Assembly (NCBI GenBank): GCA_964354135.1
Contig: CAYGZA010000112.1
Span: forward strand, 1 to 17,250
Source of the DNA: CAYGZA01 sp964354135
GTDB lineage: Bacteria > Planctomycetota > Planctomycetia > Pirellulales > Thermoguttaceae
Reading direction: 5' to 3'
DNA: 17,250 bases
In this document: in pieces, positions 13,945-17,250 of the stretch
Numbering within the stretch: the stretch's first letter is position 1
How the letters are laid out: the number at the start of each line of letters is the position of its first letter
Translations under genes and position numbers: made by a program
The notes under the pieces: model-generated
Seen by the model: the letters and a program-made list of their open reading frames with translations, nothing else
The model's database searches: none
Told to the model about the DNA's origin: nothing

Positions 13945-14949
13945 ATGCACGTGGCGATCCTGCACAACGCGGTATCGCCCGACGACTCTCCCGCCGATCG
14001 GGACGTGCTGGTCCAAGCGGAGGCCGTGTCCCGGGCCCTGGAGGTCCTTGGGCACACCTGGGAGTGCATCCCCTGCACCCTCGATCTGCAACAGACGCAC
14101 CGGCAGCTTGAGGAGCGGCGGCCGGACGTGGTCTTCAACCTCGTTGAGTCGCTCGGCGGCTCGGATGCCCTGGCACATCTTGTCCCGGCGGTGCTGGACG
14201 TGATCGGCATTCCGTACACCGGGGCCCCCACGGACGCCCTTTTCCTCACCAACCACAAGCTCCTGGCCAAGCAGCGGCTCCGCGGCGCGGGTTTGCCGAC
14301 CCCCGATTGGGTCTGCCACGACTCCGGGCGCCACGAGCCGGACTCCCCCCACCGACCAGCCGAGGGATTTCGCCCGGACTGCGGCTACGTGGTCAAAGCC
14401 GTGTGCGAACATGCTTCCTTTGGACTGGAGGAAGACGCCCTGGTGCAGGCGGAGGACAAAGCGGCTCTCCAGACGCGGCTTGCTGCCCAGGCGGCCCGCT
14501 TGGAACGTCCCTGTTTCGCGGAGCGCTACATCGAAGGGCGGGAGTTCAACCTCTCACTGCTGGCGGCCCGCGAAGGGCCGGAAGCCCTGCCCCCGGCAGA
14601 GATCGACTTCTCGGCCTTCCCCAGCGACAAGCCCCGGCTGGTCGGCTGCCGGGCCAAATGGGACGAGGCCTCGTTCGAGTTCCAGCACACGCCCCGCCGG
14701 TTCGACTTCCCCGCGTCCGACCAGCCGCTTCTGGACCGGCTCCGCGGGCTGGCGCGGAAGTGCTGGGACCTGTTTGGGCTTCGCGGGTACGCCCGGGTCG
14801 ATTTCCGCGTCGATGCGGCGGGCAAGCCCTGGGTCCTGGAAATCAACGCCAACCCGTGTTTGTCGCCGGACGCCGGATTTGCCGCCGCACTCGACCGGGC
14901 GGGAATCCGCTTTCCGGAGGGGATTGCACGAATCCTGGCCGATCTGTAG
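13945..14949 (+). CDS. ATP-grasp ligase, D-alanine-D-alanine ligase-like (second)
   Basis: Second predicted ATP-dependent amide-forming ligase, 334 residues. Landmarks: an N-terminal domain MHVAILHNAVSPDD with DVVFNLVESLGG (61-72), matching the WDLVFNIAEGLYG position of the neighbour; Lys151 in YVVKAVCEHASFG; hinge strand CFAERYIEGREFNLSLL (190-206); Arg284/Asp286 in ARVDFRVD; and Glu299/Asn301 in VLEINANPCLSPDAG. All ATP/Mg residues are intact. It differs strongly from the upstream ligase, so this is an old duplication or two recruited enzymes rather than a recent tandem copy. ATG at 13945 starts 2 bp after the preceding stop, with GGGGAG about 9 nt upstream, implying translational coupling. 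Probably it adds a second residue to the product of the first ligase; that is inference. Confidence 0.82.
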   Translation: MHVAILHNAVSPDDSPADRDVLVQAEAVSRALEVLGHTWECIPCTLDLQQTHRQLEERRPDVVFNLVESLGGSDALAHLVPAVLDVIGIPYTGAPTDALFLTNHKLLAKQRLRGAGLPTPDWVCHDSGRHEPDSPHRPAEGFRPDCGYVVKAVCEHASFGLEEDALVQAEDKAALQTRLAAQAARLERPCFAERYIEGREFNLSLLAAREGPEALPPAEIDFSAFPSDKPRLVGCRAKWDEASFEFQHTPRRFDFPASDQPLLDRLRGLARKCWDLFGLRGYARVDFRVDAAGKPWVLEINANPCLSPDAGFAAALDRAGIRFPEGIARILADL

Positions 14950-15030
14950 GAAGGTGTTCTCAGAAGATGCACTTGGCGTGCTTGACGGACCGGCTCTCAG
15001 CAGTCAGCGATCAGCTTTCAGATCGTAAGG

Positions 15031-15091
15031 GGCCACCGTGGAACGTGTTATGGAACCTCTTCCCCAACCCACGGGGGCGCGTTCCGTGGCC
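15031..15091. repeat. Interrupted inverted repeat between the ligase and Hsp70 genes
   Basis: GGCCAC-CGT-GGAACG (15031-15045) pairs with CGTTCCGTGGCC (15080-15091) except for a 3-nt bulge. The loop is 34 nt. No T-tract follows, but it is the only sizeable stem that could mark the 3' end of the kamA operon. It abuts the heptamer array. Confidence 0.35.
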
Positions 15092-15182
15092 GATAGCCGA
15101 TAGCCGATAGCTGATAGCTGATAGCTGATAGCTGATAGCTGATGGCTGAAAGCTGATGGCTGAAAGCTGATGGCTGAAAGCT
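15092..15182 (+). repeat. Tandem heptamer array, 13 copies of GATAGCT and variants
   Basis: Thirteen contiguous 7-bp units: 2 GATAGCC, 5 GATAGCT, then GATGGCT and GAAAGCT alternating three times. Reverse-strand translation gives the SAISYQLSAIS-like peptide known as a spurious ORF in many genomes. A related inverted fragment AGCTTTCAG lies at 15013-15021. The array ends 32 bp before the Hsp70 start. Confidence 0.8.
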
Positions 15183-15214
15183 CTCTCCAAACACGTCCCT
15201 ACAAACGAGAGGAC

Positions 15215-17008
15215 ATGGGCGCAAAGTACGTCATTGGAATCGATCTCGGAACGACCAACAGCGTTTTGGCCTACACCCCGCTGGACGAAGCCGAGCCGCG
15301 GTTGGCGCTCATGCCGGTGCCGCAACTGGTGGCTGCGGGGACGGTCGAAGGGCGGACGCTGCTGCCCTCGTTCCTGTACCTCGCCGGCACCCATGAAGCC
15401 GGCAGCGGGGCCTTCGATTTGCCCTGGGCCGCCGGCCGGGACTTTGCGGTGGGCGAGCTTGCCCGGCGGCAGGCGGCCGAGGTCCCCGACCGGACGGTGG
15501 GTGCCGCGAAGAGTTGGCTTGCCCACAGCCGCGTCGACCGCCGGCAGGCGATCTTGCCCTGGAACGCACCCGCGGGCGTCCCCAAGGTCTCGCCCGTGGA
15601 GGCGTCGAGGCGATTCCTGGAGCACCTGATCGGCGCCTGGGATACGGCCTTTCCCGAGGCCCCGGCTTGCGAGCAGCTCGTCGTGCTTACGGTCCCGGCC
15701 TCCTTCGACGCCAGTGCCCGGGAGCTGACTCGTGAGGCGGCCCTGGCCGCGGGACTGCCCGAGGACATGGTCCTTCTCGAAGAACCGCAGGCGGCGGTTT
15801 ATGCCTGGCTGGCCGACGTTGGGAAGCGTTGGCGGCGGCACCTGACCCTGGACGACAGGCTCCTGGTCTGCGACCTCGGCGGCGGGACGACCGACCTGAC
15901 CCTCGTCGGCGTCACCGCGGAGAAAGGGGACTTGGTGCTGGAGCGGATGGCCGTCGGCAACCACCTGCTGGTCGGCGGCGACAACATGGACTTGGCCCTG
16001 GCCCACTGGGTCGCCGGACGGTTCGCCGAGCGGGGCGTGAAGCTCGATCCGTGGCAGTCGGTCGCCCTCTGGCATTCCTGCCGCGCGGCCAAAGAGGCCC
16101 TCCTGACCCCCGGCGGCCCGGACAAGCACACTATCGCGGTCCTCGGCCGCGGCAGCCGGCTGATCGGCGGCTCCGTCTCCGTCGAGGTGGACCGGAACGA
16201 AGTGGCCGAGCTTCTGATCGACGGCTTCTTTCCCCGCGCGGCGATTGCCGATAAGCCGGCGCGGCGGCGGGTCTCCGGCTTCCACGAGATCGGCCTGCCG
16301 TTCGAGTCGGACACCGCGGTCACGCGCCACCTGGCGGCCTTCCTACGGTCGCACGGGCCCGAGCCGGGTGCCTCGGCGCAGCCGACCCACGTGCTCTTCA
16401 ACGGCGGCGTGTTCAAGGCCGAGGCCCTGCGGCAGCGGCTCTTGGAGGTGCTCGGCAGTTGGTGCCCCAAGGGCCAACCGCCGCGATCCCTGCTGGGGAC
16501 CCCGGACCTGGATCATGCCGTCGCCCGCGGTGCTGCCTACTACGGTTGGGCCAAACGTCGCGGCGGGATCCGCATCCGCGGCGGCACGGCCCGAGCATAC
16601 TACGTGGGCATCGAGACGGCGGGCCTGGCCGTGCCCGGAGCCACGCGGCCGCTGCGGGCGCTTTGCGTCGTGCCCATCGGGATGGAGGAAGGGACCGAAG
16701 CCGACATCCCTTCCGATGAGATTGGCCTGGTGGTGGGCGAGCCGGCGGTGTTCCGCTTCTTCAGCTCCTCGACCCGGAAGCAGGACCGCCCCGGCGACCT
16801 CGTGACGCACTGGAGCGAAGACGAGCTCGCCGAGACCGACTCGCTGGAGGCCACGCTCCCCGCCGCCGACGCCGTCGAGGAAAACTACGTGCCGGTGAAG
16901 TTCCAGTCCCGGGTGACGGAGTTGGGGATGTTCGAGCTCTGGTGCGTCGGCACCAAGACGGGCCGCCGCTGGAAGCTCGAATTCAGCGTCCGCGACGACA
17001 CGGGCTGA
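15215..17008 (+). CDS. Hsp70-family (DnaK-like) protein with short C-terminal region
   Basis: Cytosolic actin/Hsp70-fold ATPase of 597 residues. The nucleotide-binding domain has phosphate-1 YVIGIDLGTTNSVLAY (5-20), phosphate-2 DLGGGTTDLTLV (220-231) and an adenosine-type loop HVLFNGGVFKAEALRQRL (392-409), where DnaK has GGSTRIP. After this come about 150 residues with a beta-rich end (ENYVPVKFQSRVTELGMFELW), but there is no DnaK-type helical lid or EEVD-like tail. It therefore belongs to the atypical Hsp70-like group, not to housekeeping DnaK. No DnaJ or GrpE is adjacent. ATG at 15215 follows GAGAGG with very short spacing. An upstream in-frame ATG at 15170 would place its first codons inside the heptamer repeat and is less likely. 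Client and role are unknown. Confidence 0.87.
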   Translation: MGAKYVIGIDLGTTNSVLAYTPLDEAEPRLALMPVPQLVAAGTVEGRTLLPSFLYLAGTHEAGSGAFDLPWAAGRDFAVGELARRQAAEVPDRTVGAAKSWLAHSRVDRRQAILPWNAPAGVPKVSPVEASRRFLEHLIGAWDTAFPEAPACEQLVVLTVPASFDASARELTREAALAAGLPEDMVLLEEPQAAVYAWLADVGKRWRRHLTLDDRLLVCDLGGGTTDLTLVGVTAEKGDLVLERMAVGNHLLVGGDNMDLALAHWVAGRFAERGVKLDPWQSVALWHSCRAAKEALLTPGGPDKHTIAVLGRGSRLIGGSVSVEVDRNEVAELLIDGFFPRAAIADKPARRRVSGFHEIGLPFESDTAVTRHLAAFLRSHGPEPGASAQPTHVLFNGGVFKAEALRQRLLEVLGSWCPKGQPPRSLLGTPDLDHAVARGAAYYGWAKRRGGIRIRGGTARAYYVGIETAGLAVPGATRPLRALCVVPIGMEEGTEADIPSDEIGLVVGEPAVFRFFSSSTRKQDRPGDLVTHWSEDELAETDSLEATLPAADAVEENYVPVKFQSRVTELGMFELWCVGTKTGRRWKLEFSVRDDTG

Positions 17009-17026
17009 TCCTCAGCCAAACGCTGC

Positions 17027-17049
17027 GCGTCCCCCGTGCCGTGGGACGT
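17027..17049 (+). terminator. Weak stem-loop downstream of the Hsp70 gene
   Basis: CGTCCC (17028-17033) pairs with GGGACG (17043-17048), with a possible extra G-T pair and a 9-nt loop. It is followed by only a short TT. It lies 18 bp after the Hsp70 stop codon. The next bases (GTTGGACCGTTGGAC) form a short direct repeat. Confidence 0.35.
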
Positions 17050-17213
17050 TGGACCGTTGGACGCGGCCGGCATGGACAAGTAGCCAAGCCGGGGGGACCG
17101 TGGTATCCTGAACGGCGACCGTTGGAGGCGCTCGTGGGCTGAGAGTCTTCGGCGGATGCGGCAGGAGGGAGTTCCCGTCATAAAGTGCTGACGCGACACA
17201 ACTTAGAATACTC

Positions 17214-17250
17214 GGGCGGCTAGCTCAGTTGGTTAGAGCGCTATCCTCAC
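17214..17250 (+). tRNA. tRNA-Val(CAC), 5' part, cut by the window edge
   Basis: The bases start GGGCGGC (acceptor strand), TA, D-stem GCTC, D-loop AGTTGGTTA, GAGC and G26. The anticodon stem CTATC and CT follow. The last three bases, CAC, fall exactly at anticodon positions 34-36. CAC would decode valine GUG. The 3' half lies outside, so acceptor and T-stem pairing cannot be checked. Confidence 0.85.

Noticed and set aside
12920..14949. Tandem recent duplication of one Ddl gene
   Set aside because: The two proteins share the fold and motif order but differ almost everywhere else, so they are not recent copies.
15011..16330. A 439-codon minus-strand open frame ending in a SAISYQLSAIS-like peptide
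   Set aside because: It is antisense to the Hsp70-like gene, and the peptide is the translated heptamer array.
17204..17209. TAGAAT as a -10 box for the tRNA gene
   Set aside because: Transcription from it would start inside the tRNA (about 17216), so it cannot make a normal precursor.

Overview
The window is GC-rich bacterial chromosome and most probably comes from a planctomycete (Pirellulales/Planctomycetia-like). This is inferred from the gene types: a Tat-exported Gfo/Idh/MocA oxidoreductase, a secreted F-box-type leucine-rich-repeat protein, an atypical Hsp70 and a stand-alone lysine 2,3-aminomutase-like radical SAM enzyme. The short palindromic intergenic repeats also resemble ones I remember from planctomycete genomes. 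There is no phage, transposase or CRISPR signature. The only trace of integration is a tRNA 3'-end-like fragment near the left edge.

Layout. (1) 1-473: no gene; a tRNA-Ser-like 3' end followed by several hairpin-forming repeats. (2) 474-6910, minus strand: a nitrogen-assimilation block transcribed in the order amtB (ammonium channel), glnB (PII), glnD (PII uridylyltransferase/UR), then an LldP/LctP-family lactate permease with its own TATAAT-like element. A near-perfect sigma-54 promoter (TGGCAC-N5-TTGC) lies about 140-150 bp upstream of amtB, so the nitrogen genes are probably under RpoN/NtrC-type control. (3) 7318-9248, minus strand: a leucine-rich-repeat protein and a PduO-type cob(I)alamin adenosyltransferase 41 bp apart. 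(4) 9249-9665: divergent intergenic region with a 12-bp perfect palindrome, a candidate GntR-type operator. (5) 9666-11018, plus strand: Tat-exported oxidoreductase followed by a strong intrinsic terminator. (6) 11221-14949, plus strand: an operator-in-promoter arrangement, a 265-nt leader, then a lysine 2,3-aminomutase-like gene and two different D-Ala-D-Ala-ligase-like ATP-grasp genes spaced 77 and 2 bp apart. (7) 14950-15214: inverted repeat and a 13-copy heptamer array. (8) 15215-17008: Hsp70-family protein. (9) 17214-17250: 5' half of a tRNA-Val(CAC), cut by the window edge.

How the genes work together. AmtB imports ammonium, GlnB binds and gates AmtB, and GlnD uridylylates GlnB according to glutamine level. 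This is a complete sensing module in one transcription unit. The most interesting block is kamA plus two ATP-grasp ligases. The mutase keeps every residue known to matter for lysine 2,3-aminomutation but has lost the whole structural zinc site of the clostridial enzyme. The two ligases each keep the ATP/Mg residues. Together they could make beta-lysine and attach it by amide bonds to one or two partners, which would be an undescribed beta-lysyl small-peptide pathway. The product is inference, not shown by the sequence.
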